A program made the translations under genes and the position numbers. The notes beneath the pieces are model-generated. The model saw nothing but the letters and a program-made list of their open reading frames with translations, did not search any database and was not told where the DNA came from. A DNA stretch of 64,000 bases from an uncultured Ramlibacter sp. (GTDB lineage Bacteria > Pseudomonadota > Gammaproteobacteria > Burkholderiales > Burkholderiaceae_C), in NCBI RefSeq assembly GCF_936925435.1, contig NZ_CAKZHQ010000002.1:1-64000 (forward strand), written 5' to 3'. Below are positions 1 to 8,170 of this stretch, piece by piece; position 1 is the stretch's first letter; every line of letters starts with the position of its first letter.

Positions 1-287
1 CCGGCAAGGAGCGACGTGTGCGCCGCTGGGAGCACGAGGAGATCCTTGAGCGGCTGCACGCCAGGCTGGAGAGGAAACCCAAGCAGATGACGGTGCGGCG
101 ACGCACCGTTGAACACGTGTTCGGCACGTTGAAGCACTGGATGGGATCAACCCACTTCCTGACCCGAGGACTCGCCAATGTGAGCACCGAGATGAGCCTG
201 CAGGTGCTCGCTTACAACCTCAAGCGAGTGCTGAGCATCTTGGGTATGCCCAAAACGATGAAAGCGATGCGTCTCTTGGGGGCATGA
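1..287 (+). CDS. IS1182-like transposase, C-terminal fragment (cut by window edge)
   Basis: The reading frame is already open at the left edge (in frame from base 3) and ends at a stop at 285-287, so only about the last 94 codons are seen. The segment RRRTVEHVFGTLKHWMGSTH followed by a helix ending in NLKRVLSILG is the typical C-terminus of IS1182/IS5-type DDE transposases, including the final catalytic Glu region (VEHVFG). Whether the element is complete to the left cannot be seen. The neighbouring gene on the right has lost whatever preceded it, so this is probably a real insertion at this spot. Confidence 0.8.
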   Translation, partial: GKERRVRRWEHEEILERLHARLERKPKQMTVRRRTVEHVFGTLKHWMGSTHFLTRGLANVSTEMSLQVLAYNLKRVLSILGMPKTMKAMRLLGA

Positions 288-455
288 GCCCGTTTGGACG
301 CTTCAGAGCTCCGCGAAGACGCCAAACCGGCCCACATAGGCTCCCAGGCATCTCTAGCCTACCTGTATGAACTTGCCGCCGTTCGGCGGCCTTCGGTCAT
401 CGATCAGCGCAAGGGCCGGAGTGTTTCCACACAGCCTCGGCCGGAAGCAGACAAT
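1..455 (+). mobile_element. Right end of an IS1182-like insertion sequence
   Basis: The transposase tail (to 287) is followed by about 165 bases of non-coding DNA. Around 420-455 lies a stretch with gtttccacacagcctcggcc that resembles the terminal segment of IS1182-like elements of Comamonadaceae as I remember them. The exact boundary and target duplication cannot be fixed because the left end is outside the window. The next gene begins about 20 bases further on. Confidence 0.5.
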
Positions 456-473
456 AGCGACAGCCTCAATTTC

Positions 474-1532
474 ATGATGCGCCGCCGCCCCCTCCTCCTC
501 GCCCTCCCCGCCTTGGGCCTGGCCGCGCCCTCCCTCGCCCTGCCGCCCCAGCAACTGCAATTTCCACGCGACCACGGCGCCCATCCCACCATGCGCACCG
601 AGTGGTGGTACATCACGGGGCATGCCAGCAGCGGCGACCGTGAGTTCGGTTTCCAGCTGACCTTTTTTCGCAGCCGGGTCGATGCCACGCAGGGCATGGC
701 ATCGCAGTTCGCCGCCAGGCAACTGGTGTTCGCGCACGCGGCCATCACCGACCTGCAGGGCGGCAAGCTCTGGCACGACCAGCGCATCGCGCGTGAGGGC
801 TTCGACATCGCCCTGGCCGCCGAGGGCGACACGCGGCTGCGGCTGCGCGACTGGTCACTGCAGCGGCTGGCCAATGGCAGCTACCGCGCGCGCCTGCCCG
901 CAGCCGACTTCAGCCTGGACCTGCTGTGCGCACCGACGCAGGCGCTGCTGCTGCAAGGCGACAAGGGCTTGTCACGCAAGGGCCCGGACGCGAAGCAGGC
1001 CAGCTATTACTACAGCCAGCCGCAGCTGGCCACCAGCGGCAGCATCCGCTTGCAGGGCCGCGACTTTGCCATCCAGGGCAAGGCCTGGCTGGACCACGAA
1101 TGGAGCGACGAGGTGCTGCACCCGCAGGCCGTGGGCTGGGACTGGCTCGGCATGAACCTCGACGATGGCAGCGCGCTCACCGCCTTCCGCCTGCGCCGGC
1201 GCGATGGCAGTACGCTGTGGGACGGCGGCTCGTTCCGCTCGCCCAAGGGCGGCAGCCTCTATGTCTTCAGCCCCGGCGAGGCGGTCTTCCGGCCGCAGCG
1301 GCGCTGGAAGAGCCCTTTGTCTCAGGCCAGCTACCCGGTCGAATGGATGGTGCGCACACCGGCCGACTACTACACGGTCAAGGCCGTGCTGGACAACCAG
1401 GAGCTGGACAGCCGCAGCTCCACCGGCGCGATCTACTGGGAAGGCCTGAGCGAGCTGTTCGACAGCAATGGCCGCAAAGTCGGCCGCGGCTATCTGGAGA
1501 TGACCGGCTACGCACAGGCACTGCGCCTATGA
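474..1532 (+). CDS. Exported lipocalin-like (CrtC/AttH family) protein
   Basis: The frame is open further upstream, but that part lies in the IS end. The ATG-ATG at 474/477 starts a clear Sec signal peptide (MMRRRPLLLALPALGLA, cleavage near ALA at about 21-23), so I start at 474 (352 aa). EWWYITGH at residues 43-50 and LDHEWSDE near 204 are hallmarks of the CrtC/AttH double-barrel superfamily, which includes carotenoid 1,2-hydratase; the exported members usually follow an FtsX-like ABC permease and probably handle a lipid. No such permease is seen here: the IS end sits directly upstream, so the gene has probably been cut from its operon. The hydratase activity itself should not be assumed. 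Confidence 0.75.
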   Translation: MMRRRPLLLALPALGLAAPSLALPPQQLQFPRDHGAHPTMRTEWWYITGHASSGDREFGFQLTFFRSRVDATQGMASQFAARQLVFAHAAITDLQGGKLWHDQRIAREGFDIALAAEGDTRLRLRDWSLQRLANGSYRARLPAADFSLDLLCAPTQALLLQGDKGLSRKGPDAKQASYYYSQPQLATSGSIRLQGRDFAIQGKAWLDHEWSDEVLHPQAVGWDWLGMNLDDGSALTAFRLRRRDGSTLWDGGSFRSPKGGSLYVFSPGEAVFRPQRRWKSPLSQASYPVEWMVRTPADYYTVKAVLDNQELDSRSSTGAIYWEGLSELFDSNGRKVGRGYLEMTGYAQALRL

Positions 1533-1554
1533 GCCGGTCACAACGCTCTCAGGC

Positions 1555-2259
1555 TCAGGGCCGGGCCGGGATGTTCAGGCCGCGCACCACCGCCGGCCGG
1601 GCGACGAAAGCGTCGAGCACGCGCTGCACATTCTTGAACTCGCCAAAACCCACCAAATCGCCGGCGCCATAGAAACCGATCAGGTTGCGCACCCAGGGAA
1701 AGGTGGCGATGTCGGCAATGCTGTAGTCCTTGCCCATGATCCACTTGCGGCCTTCCAGGTGCTTGTCCAGCACGCCCAGCAGGCGCTTGGATTCGGCCAC
1801 GTAACGGTCACGCGGGCGCTTGTCCTCGTAGTCCTTGCCGGCGAACTTGTGGAAGAAACCCAGCTGGCCGAACATGGGGCCGATGCCGCCCATCTGGAAC
1901 ATCAGCCACTGCAGCGTCTCGTAGCGGCCGGCGTCGCTCTTGGGCATGAAGCGGCCCGACTTGCCCGCCAGGTAGACCAGGATGGCGCCCGACTCGAACA
2001 ACGCCAGCGGCTTGCCGCCGGGGCCCTTGGGGTCGAGGATGGCCGGGATCTTGTTGTTGGGGCTGAGCGACAGGAACTCCGGCGTCATCTGGTCGTTCTT
2101 GCCGAAGTCCACCAGGTGCGCCTCGTAGGGCAGGCCGGTCTCTTCCAGCATGATGGAGACCTTCACGCCGTTGGGCGTGGGCAGCGAGTAAAGCTGGATG
2201 CGCTCGGGATGCTGGGCCGGCCACTTGGCCGTGATGGGGAATTTGGAGAGCTTGGTCAT
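1555..2259 (-). CDS. Glutathione S-transferase, YghU/YfcG (Nu) class
   Basis: 234 aa starting at the ATG at 2259 (MTKLSKFP); the frame stays open upstream but only as antisense of rdgC. A thioredoxin-like N-terminal domain (about 20-105) carries TPNGVK (28-33), the Nu-class glutathione disulfide-binding motif, and SPNNKIPAI (66-74, cis-Pro), then ESGAILVYLA. A helical C-terminal domain follows with the SIADIATFPW motif. Nu-class enzymes act as cytosolic glutathione-dependent disulfide oxidoreductases. The gene diverges from rdgC with about 95 bp between the starts. Confidence 0.88.
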   Translation of the reverse strand: MTKLSKFPITAKWPAQHPERIQLYSLPTPNGVKVSIMLEETGLPYEAHLVDFGKNDQMTPEFLSLSPNNKIPAILDPKGPGGKPLALFESGAILVYLAGKSGRFMPKSDAGRYETLQWLMFQMGGIGPMFGQLGFFHKFAGKDYEDKRPRDRYVAESKRLLGVLDKHLEGRKWIMGKDYSIADIATFPWVRNLIGFYGAGDLVGFGEFKNVQRVLDAFVARPAVVRGLNIPARP

Positions 2260-2353
2260 TGCGTGCTTCTTGGAAGGGAGCCGCAATATAAACAGGCCCG
2301 GGAATTCCTGCACGGCGCCCCCTAGAATGGGCTGTCGTTTCCCCAGGTTCCCG

Positions 2354-3340
2354 ATGTTCAAAGCCTCCTCGTTCTTCCGCATCTCCCCCGATTTCGTCCT
2401 CCCTCCCCTCGACGCCCTCGAAGCAGCCCTGCAGGCCGCGCGCTTCCTGCCTTGCGGGCCGACCCAGCCTGATTCCCTGGGCTGGGTGCCGCCGCGCGGC
2501 AACAAGAGCACCGTGCTGGCCGAGAGCGTGGCCGGCCACCTGATCCTCAAGCTGTGCACCGAGCGGCGCGCGCTGCCAGCCTCAGCTGTCAAGGCCGCGG
2601 TCGACGAGCGCATCGAGAAATACAAGCAGGAGACCGGCCACGAGCGCGTTGGCGGCAAGATCAAGAAGGCCTTCAAGGAAGAAGTCGTGCAGGACCTGCT
2701 GCCGCGCGCCTTCACCAAGAAATCCAGCACCCTGCTGTGGCTGGACCCGGTGAATCGCTTCCTGGTGGTCGATGCCGGCAGCCTGTCGGGCGCCGACAAG
2801 GTGGTGACGGCCCTGGTCGAAGCGCTGAGCGAAGTGCCCGGCTCGCATCCCTCGATCGGCCTGAAGCCGGTGCAGACCCAGATGACAGCCAGCGCCTGCA
2901 TGTCGCACTGGCTGTCCACCCGCGAAGCGCCGTACAACTTCACGGTGGACCAGGACTGCGAGCTCAAGACGCCCGACGAACAGAAATCCACCGTGCGCTA
3001 CTCGCGCCACACGCTGGAGATCGACGAGGTGGCCCAGCACATCGCCCAAGGCAAGCTGCCCACACAGCTGGCCCTGACCTGGAACGAGCGCGTCTCCTTC
3101 GTGCTGACCGAGAGCGCCCAGGTGCGCAAGATCAAGCTGCTGGACGTGGTGATGGACGGCGCGCAGGACAAGGGCAAGGACGACGACGGCTTCGATGCCG
3201 ACGCCGCCATTCTCACCGGCGAGCTGTCGGGGCTGATCCCGGACCTGCTGGAGGCACTCGGCGGCGAGATGGACGAAGCCGCCCCGCTGGCCGCGGCACC
3301 GGCACCGGCCACCGCAGAAGAAGCCGACGCGCCCTTCTAG
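2354..3340 (+). CDS. rdgC: Recombination-associated protein RdgC
   Basis: 328 aa from ATG 2354 (MFKASSFFRI). The whole protein matches the RdgC family: a ring-shaped dimer that binds double-stranded DNA without sequence specificity and restrains RecA loading. E. coli RdgC is about 303 aa; this one is longer through an Ala/Pro-rich acidic C-terminal tail after about residue 285. The alternative start in the same frame at 2198 would run over the GST gene. Its TAG overlaps, on opposite strands, the TAG of the convergent BON gene within the tetranucleotide CTAG. Confidence 0.9.
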   Translation: MFKASSFFRISPDFVLPPLDALEAALQAARFLPCGPTQPDSLGWVPPRGNKSTVLAESVAGHLILKLCTERRALPASAVKAAVDERIEKYKQETGHERVGGKIKKAFKEEVVQDLLPRAFTKKSSTLLWLDPVNRFLVVDAGSLSGADKVVTALVEALSEVPGSHPSIGLKPVQTQMTASACMSHWLSTREAPYNFTVDQDCELKTPDEQKSTVRYSRHTLEIDEVAQHIAQGKLPTQLALTWNERVSFVLTESAQVRKIKLLDVVMDGAQDKGKDDDGFDADAAILTGELSGLIPDLLEALGGEMDEAAPLAAAPAPATAEEADAPF

Positions 3341-3822
3341 GGCTTTGGCTGGCGGGCCGCCTCATACGGCGGCTTGCCGCTGGTGCCGACCATCAACTGG
3401 TTGATCACCCCCATCACGTCGTCGACCAGCAGCACGGCGCGCTCCATCGCCAGCGCCTGCTCCAGCGACTGCACGCAGCCCTTGAGGCTGACCAGGCGGC
3501 GCTCTCCCAGCGCCCACACGCTGGTGTCGCCAAAGCGCCCGTCCTGGCGCAGGTACAGCTGCACGCGCGGAATGATCTCCTTGTCGTACTGGTAGGAGTC
3601 GGGCAATCGGCAGCGGCCGGCCCGGTAGCAGCTGCCGCCGTGCTGTGAGCGCACATGGGCCGCGGCGCGCAGTTCCTCTGGTGTCATGGAAGGCGGCTCG
3701 GGCGTGGGGCAACCGGCCAGGGCCGAGGTCACCTGGACAAAAGGATCACCGAAATAGTCCTGCCGCTGCTGCGCGGCGCACAATGCCGGCAGCGCCAGAA
3801 CAAGGCCCAAAAGAATTCTCAT
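3337..3822 (-). CDS. Small exported protein with a degenerate BON-like domain
   Basis: 161 aa from ATG 3822, giving a signal peptide MRILLGLVLALPALCAA; the longer frame to 3861 would place 13 residues before it and is less likely. The C-terminal half (about 80-150), with IIPRVQLYLRQDGRFG, then VSLKGCVQSLEQA and ending VMGVINQLMVG, follows the BON pattern (transport-associated, OsmY type). Two or more Cys pairs (residues near 37, 64, 70, 115) suggest periplasmic disulfides. BON proteins bind phospholipid surfaces. Function here is unknown. Confidence 0.7.
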   Translation of the reverse strand: MRILLGLVLALPALCAAQQRQDYFGDPFVQVTSALAGCPTPEPPSMTPEELRAAAHVRSQHGGSCYRAGRCRLPDSYQYDKEIIPRVQLYLRQDGRFGDTSVWALGERRLVSLKGCVQSLEQALAMERAVLLVDDVMGVINQLMVGTSGKPPYEAARQPKP

Positions 3823-3922
3823 GTCAATGCCCTTGACCGCTGGGTAGGACAAAGGTCCCATTCCGCCGCCCAGCCCCAGCCGCTAAGGTCGATCAATCGC
3901 ATGCTGCCTGAAAGGAGCGCCC

Positions 3923-4414
3923 ATGAAAAGACTGCTGCCCCCCCTGATGCTGGCGGGCGCCTTGCTGGCACCGGCCTGCTTCGCACAAAGCACCCCCGCC
4001 GCCGCACCGGCGCCCGACAGCGCCATGCAGGTCCTGCGCGACAAGCTCATGGCCGACAAGAAACAGGTGGTTTCGGCCAACCTGGACCTGACGCCGGCCG
4101 AGGCCACTGCCTTCTGGCCGCTCTACGAGGCCTACCAGAAGGACCTGCAACGTGCCAACAGCCAGCTGGCGACCGTCGTCGCCAACTATGCCAAGGAATT
4201 CAACGCCAACACCCTGACCGACGAGAAGGCCACCCGTATCCTCAAGGAAGCGGGCGCGGCCGACGAACTCTCCTTGCAGCTGCGCAAGGCCATGGCCGCC
4301 CGCCTGGTCCCGGTGCTGCCGGGCCGCAAGCTGGCGCGCTACCTGCAGATCGAAAACAAAATTCACGCCGTGGTGATGTATGAAATTGCTGCCCAAGTTC
4401 CGCTGGCTCCCTGA
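3923..4414 (+). CDS. Hypothetical exported protein (Spy/LTXXQ-like helical)
   Basis: 163 aa with a good SD (aaaggag, 3911-3917) and a signal peptide cleaved near CFA-QS (residue 21). The mature part is helical; DLTPAEATAFWPLYEAYQ (about 54-71) followed by a long helix and then LTDEKATRILKEA resembles the LTxxQ/Spy-type periplasmic helical hairpin proteins. No catalytic motif is visible. The 3' end overlaps the following SYLF gene by 35 bases in another frame, so the two are probably one transcription unit. Confidence 0.65.
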   Translation: MKRLLPPLMLAGALLAPACFAQSTPAAAPAPDSAMQVLRDKLMADKKQVVSANLDLTPAEATAFWPLYEAYQKDLQRANSQLATVVANYAKEFNANTLTDEKATRILKEAGAADELSLQLRKAMAARLVPVLPGRKLARYLQIENKIHAVVMYEIAAQVPLAP

Positions 4415-4997
4415 GCCCCGTTCGGCCCTGCTGGCCACCACCACCACCGCACTGGCGCTGGCCTGGGGCAGTCCTGCCCTGGCCCAGCAGCCCGAAGAGC
4501 CGGTGCCGCTGACCGCGCAGGAAAAGCAGGCCGAGCAGGAGGCCCGCCTGAAGCTGGCCACCGACGGCCTGGAGCGGCTCTACAAGCTGCAGCCCGAGGT
4601 GCGCGCCGCGCTGGAAAAAGCCCCGGGCTACGCGGTGTTCGACGTGTCGTCGATCTACGCCATCTTCCTGGTCGGGCAAAAGGGCAAGGGCGTGCTGTTC
4701 GACAACACGACCAAGAAGCCGGTCTTCATGACCAGTGCACGCGCCGGCACCGGCCCGGGTGTGGGCAAGCAGCGCGTCTACCAGATCTTCGTTTTCAAGA
4801 GCAAGGGCGCGATGGACCAATTCATCCTGGCCGGCGACGCGGGCGCCGACATCGGCGCCTCGGTCAGCGCGGGCCAGGGGGGCATGGTGCGCTCCTTCAA
4901 CCCGTACATTGACATCTACCAGGTGCCCGAATCCGGCATGGCTTTGCAGGCAAGCTGGGGCGGGACCGTGTACACCGTCGACCAGCAGCTGAAGTAG
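4380..4997 (+). CDS. Exported SYLF (Ysc84) domain lipid-binding protein
   Basis: 205 aa. The N-terminus holds a signal peptide (cleavage near ALAQQ, about 36). The C-terminal two thirds match the SYLF/Ysc84 domain: PGYAVFDV, then GKGVLFDNTTKKPVFM, then a Gly-rich segment GTGPGVGKQRVYQIFVF, ending in WGGTVYTVD. SYLF domains bind phosphoinositides in eukaryotes; the bacterial exported forms have no established role. The start lies inside the upstream gene (35-base overlap), and the following phospholipase gene begins 13 bases after its stop. Confidence 0.75.
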   Translation: MKLLPKFRWLPEPRSALLATTTTALALAWGSPALAQQPEEPVPLTAQEKQAEQEARLKLATDGLERLYKLQPEVRAALEKAPGYAVFDVSSIYAIFLVGQKGKGVLFDNTTKKPVFMTSARAGTGPGVGKQRVYQIFVFKSKGAMDQFILAGDAGADIGASVSAGQGGMVRSFNPYIDIYQVPESGMALQASWGGTVYTVDQQLK

Positions 4998-5010
4998 CGC
5001 GCAAGGCAGC

Positions 5011-6585
5011 GTGGTGCAGGCCCGGCGCATTGCCTTCTGGCCGCTCCTGGTCCTGGCCGCGCTGCTGGCCGGCTGCGCCAGCTTGCCGGCGCCCCTGCAG
5101 CAGATACCCAGCACAGCCCTGAGCGACACCGGCGCCACGCGCCTGGGCCGGGCCACCGCACCGGCAGCGGCCGCCCACCCGGGCAAGACCGGTGCCTATG
5201 CGCTGCCGGACGGCCGCGAGGCCTTTGCGGCGCGCTACCTCCTGGCCCAGACCGCCGAGCGCAGCCTGGACCTGCAGTACTACATCTGGCGCAGCGACAC
5301 CAGCGGCGGCCTGATGGCGCAGGCGGTGCTGGAGGCTGCCGACCGCGGTGTGCGCGTGCGGCTGCTGCTGGACGACGTCAACACCGGTGGGTTCGACACC
5401 ACGCTGGCCACGCTGGAAGCCCATCCCAACATCGAGGTGCGGCTGTTCAATCCCTTCGCCAGTCGCAACTGGCGCGCCGCTGCCTACCTGACCGACTTCT
5501 CGCGCCTGAACCGGCGCATGCACAACAAGTCCTTCACCGCGGACAACCAGGTCAGCGTGGTCGGCGGGCGCAACATCGGCGACGAATACATGGGCATCGA
5601 GGTGCCGGTGGAGTTCACCGACCTGGACGTGGTGCTGGCCGGCGCGGTGGTGCCGGAAATCTCCGCCTCCTTCGACGCCTACTGGAACAGCCCCTCGGCC
5701 TATCCCGCCGCCAGCCTGCTGCCGGCGGCCAGTCCCGACGAGATCGCCGCGGTGCGCAGCGCCTGGGACGGCCTTCGCGCCAGTCCCCTGGCCGCAGCCT
5801 ACCTCGCCACCGTGCACGAGATGCAACTGGTGCGCAACGCGGCTGCCGGCACGGTGCCGCTCGAATGGGTGCCAGCCCGCCTGGTCCACGACGACCCGGC
5901 CAAGGTGCTGCACCCGCCCGAACGCAAGGAGACCCACATGCTGCCGCATCTGGAAGCGGCGCTGGGCGTGCCGCAGCGCGAACTGATCCTGGTCTCGCCC
6001 TACTTCGTGCCCGGCAAGCAGGGCGCGCAGGCGCTGGTGGACATGGCCGCGCGCGGAGTGAATGTCACGGTGCTGACCAATTCGCTGGCAGCGACCGACG
6101 TCGGCCCGGTCTATGCGGGCTACGTGAAGTACCGCAGCGAGCTGCTGCGCGCCGGCGTTCGGCTGTATGAACTCAAGCGCGGCTCCCTGCCAATGGGCGA
6201 ACAGGACAAGCCACGCGAACGGCATGGCATCGGTGGCAGCACCGGCGGCAGTTCCGGCGCCAGCCTGCACGCAAAGACCTTCGGGGTGGACCGCAGCCGT
6301 GTCTACGTCGGCTCCCTCAACCTGGACCCGCGCTCGATCCGCCTGAACACCGAGATGGGCGTGGTGCTGGAGAGCCCTGCCCTGGCCGGCCGGCTGGCCA
6401 GGGTGGTCGAGGCCGAGGTCCCGGCCAATGCCTACGAGCTGCGCCTGGCGCCCAACGGCAGCGTGGTCTGGATCGAGCGCACAGGCGCCGGCGAGATCAC
6501 CCACAACCGAACGCCGGAGACCGGCGTGATGCGCCTGCTGGGCGTCGGCTTGATGATGCTGCTGCCCATCGAGTGGCTGCTCTGA
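5011..6585 (+). CDS. Phospholipase D / cardiolipin synthase-like lipoprotein (ClsC-like)
   Basis: 524 aa. Starts at GTG 5011 or 5014. The N-terminus has a lipobox LLAG-C (Cys near residue 29), so it is predicted to be a lipoprotein. Two HKD motifs are intact: HNKSFTAD from residue 171 (followed by GGRNIGDEY) and HAKTFGVD from residue 420 (followed by GSLNLDPRS). This matches the PLD-superfamily transphosphatidylase group of YmdC/ClsC, which makes cardiolipin from two phospholipids. It follows the SYLF gene closely, so a shared role in envelope lipids is plausible (inference). A short GC hairpin (6588-6606) lies between its stop and that of convergent emrB, without a U-run. Confidence 0.85.
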   Translation: MVQARRIAFWPLLVLAALLAGCASLPAPLQQIPSTALSDTGATRLGRATAPAAAAHPGKTGAYALPDGREAFAARYLLAQTAERSLDLQYYIWRSDTSGGLMAQAVLEAADRGVRVRLLLDDVNTGGFDTTLATLEAHPNIEVRLFNPFASRNWRAAAYLTDFSRLNRRMHNKSFTADNQVSVVGGRNIGDEYMGIEVPVEFTDLDVVLAGAVVPEISASFDAYWNSPSAYPAASLLPAASPDEIAAVRSAWDGLRASPLAAAYLATVHEMQLVRNAAAGTVPLEWVPARLVHDDPAKVLHPPERKETHMLPHLEAALGVPQRELILVSPYFVPGKQGAQALVDMAARGVNVTVLTNSLAATDVGPVYAGYVKYRSELLRAGVRLYELKRGSLPMGEQDKPRERHGIGGSTGGSSGASLHAKTFGVDRSRVYVGSLNLDPRSIRLNTEMGVVLESPALAGRLARVVEAEVPANAYELRLAPNGSVVWIERTGAGEITHNRTPETGVMRLLGVGLMMLLPIEWLL

Positions 6586-6606
6586 GCGGCTGCGCTCGGA
6601 GCAGCC

Positions 6607-8169
6607 TCAGTGCGCCCCTGCCGCCGCATCGGCGGCGCCCGCACCGGCCTTCTGCGGCTTTGTCAGCCAGACCATGCCGATCAGCAGGATGAAGATCACC
6701 GCCGAGGCATAGAAGATGTCGTTGGCCGCCAGCGTGAAGGCCTGCTGGTCGACCATGCGGTTGATCTGCGCCAGGGCCTGCTCCGCCGTCAGGCCCGAGG
6801 CCTGCAGGCCGGCCAGCGTTGACTGGGTGGCGCTGCTGCCCAGGTTGACCGCGTCGGCCAGCTGCGTGTGGTGCAGGGCCGCGCGGCTCTCCCACAGCGT
6901 GGTCGAGATCGAGGTGCCCATGGCGCCGGCCGTGATCCGCACGAAGTTGGTCAGGCCCGAAGCGGCCGGCATGCGTTCGGGCGTCAGGCCCGACATGGTG
7001 ATGGTCATCAACGGGATGAAGAAGAAGGCCATGGCCACGCCCTGGATCACGGTGGGGACCAGGATGGTACCGAAGTCGGCCTGGGTGCTGAAGTGCGAGC
7101 GCATCCACAGCACCAGGCCGAACACGATGAAGGCGAAGGTCGCGTATTTGCGCGGATCCACCTTGCCCACGGTCTTGCCCACCAGCGGTGAGAGCACCAG
7201 GGCCATCAGACCGACCGGCGCCATGATCATGCCGGCGTCGGTGGCGGTGTAGCCCATGAACTGCTGCAGCCACAGCGGCAGCAGCACCACGTTGCCGAAG
7301 AACAGGCCGTAGGCGATGGAGGTGGCCAGCGTGCCGGCCCAGAAGTTGCGCCGCGCAAACAGGCGCAGTTCCACCACCGGGTGCTTGTCGGTCAGCTCCC
7401 AGATCACGAAGAAGGCAAAACCCACGGCGGCGACCACGGCCAGCGCGATGATCAGCGGCGAGTGGAACCAGTCGTGTTCCTTGCCCAGGTCCAGCATGAT
7501 CTGCAGCGCGGCGATCCAGACCACCAGCAGGGTCAGGCCCACCGTGTCGATGGGCAGCTTGCGAATGGTGCTCTCGCGCTTGCGGTACAGCGCCCACGAG
7601 GCCAGGGCGGCGGCGATGCCCACCGGGATGTTGATGTAGAAGATCCAGGGCCAGGAAATGTTGTCGGTGATCCAGCCGCCCAGCAGCGGCCCCATCACCG
7701 GCGCCACCAGGGTGGTCATGGCCCACATCGCCATGGCCAGCCCGGCCAGTGCACGTGGATAGCTTGCCAGCAGCAGCGACTGCGACAGCGGGATCATGGG
7801 GCCGGCGACAAAGCCCTGCAGCGCGCGAAAGCCGATCAGCGTGGGCATGTTGGGCGCCAGGCCGCACAGCCAGGAGGCAATGACGAAGAGCACGACGCTG
7901 GCGACGAACAGGCGCACCTGGCCAAAGCGCTGCGACAGCCAGCCCGAGAGCGGCACGGCGATGGCGTTGGCCACGGCGAAGCTGGTGATGACCCAGGTGC
8001 CCTGGTTGGGGCTGACGCCCAGGTCGCCGGCGATGGCAGGCAGCGAGACGTTGGCGATCGAGGTGTCCAGCACGTTCATGAACGTGGCGGCGGACAGCGC
8101 GATCGTGCCCCAGGTGCGCGCAGAGCCTTCCAGCGGCTGGTGCGCGACGGGCGCGGCGGGACCGGCCAT
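6607..8169 (-). CDS. emrB: Multidrug efflux MFS transporter, EmrB/DHA2 family
   Basis: 520 aa, inner membrane, with the 14-helix pattern of the DHA2 family. The N-terminus has the motif FMNVLDTSIANVSLPAIA (helix 1) and the MFS motif A in GWLSQRFGQVRLF (about 77-89). The last gene of a four-gene minus-strand operon marR - outer-membrane factor - emrA - emrB; it starts 1 base after the emrA stop. Proton-driven export through a tripartite complex is the family role; the substrate cannot be told from sequence. Confidence 0.9.
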   Translation of the reverse strand: MAGPAAPVAHQPLEGSARTWGTIALSAATFMNVLDTSIANVSLPAIAGDLGVSPNQGTWVITSFAVANAIAVPLSGWLSQRFGQVRLFVASVVLFVIASWLCGLAPNMPTLIGFRALQGFVAGPMIPLSQSLLLASYPRALAGLAMAMWAMTTLVAPVMGPLLGGWITDNISWPWIFYINIPVGIAAALASWALYRKRESTIRKLPIDTVGLTLLVVWIAALQIMLDLGKEHDWFHSPLIIALAVVAAVGFAFFVIWELTDKHPVVELRLFARRNFWAGTLATSIAYGLFFGNVVLLPLWLQQFMGYTATDAGMIMAPVGLMALVLSPLVGKTVGKVDPRKYATFAFIVFGLVLWMRSHFSTQADFGTILVPTVIQGVAMAFFFIPLMTITMSGLTPERMPAASGLTNFVRITAGAMGTSISTTLWESRAALHHTQLADAVNLGSSATQSTLAGLQASGLTAEQALAQINRMVDQQAFTLAANDIFYASAVIFILLIGMVWLTKPQKAGAGAADAAAGAH

Positions 8170-8170
8170 C

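Noticed and set aside
294-473. N-terminal extension of the lipocalin-like protein back to 294
   Set aside because: This stretch belongs to the IS end, and a signal peptide begins at 474.
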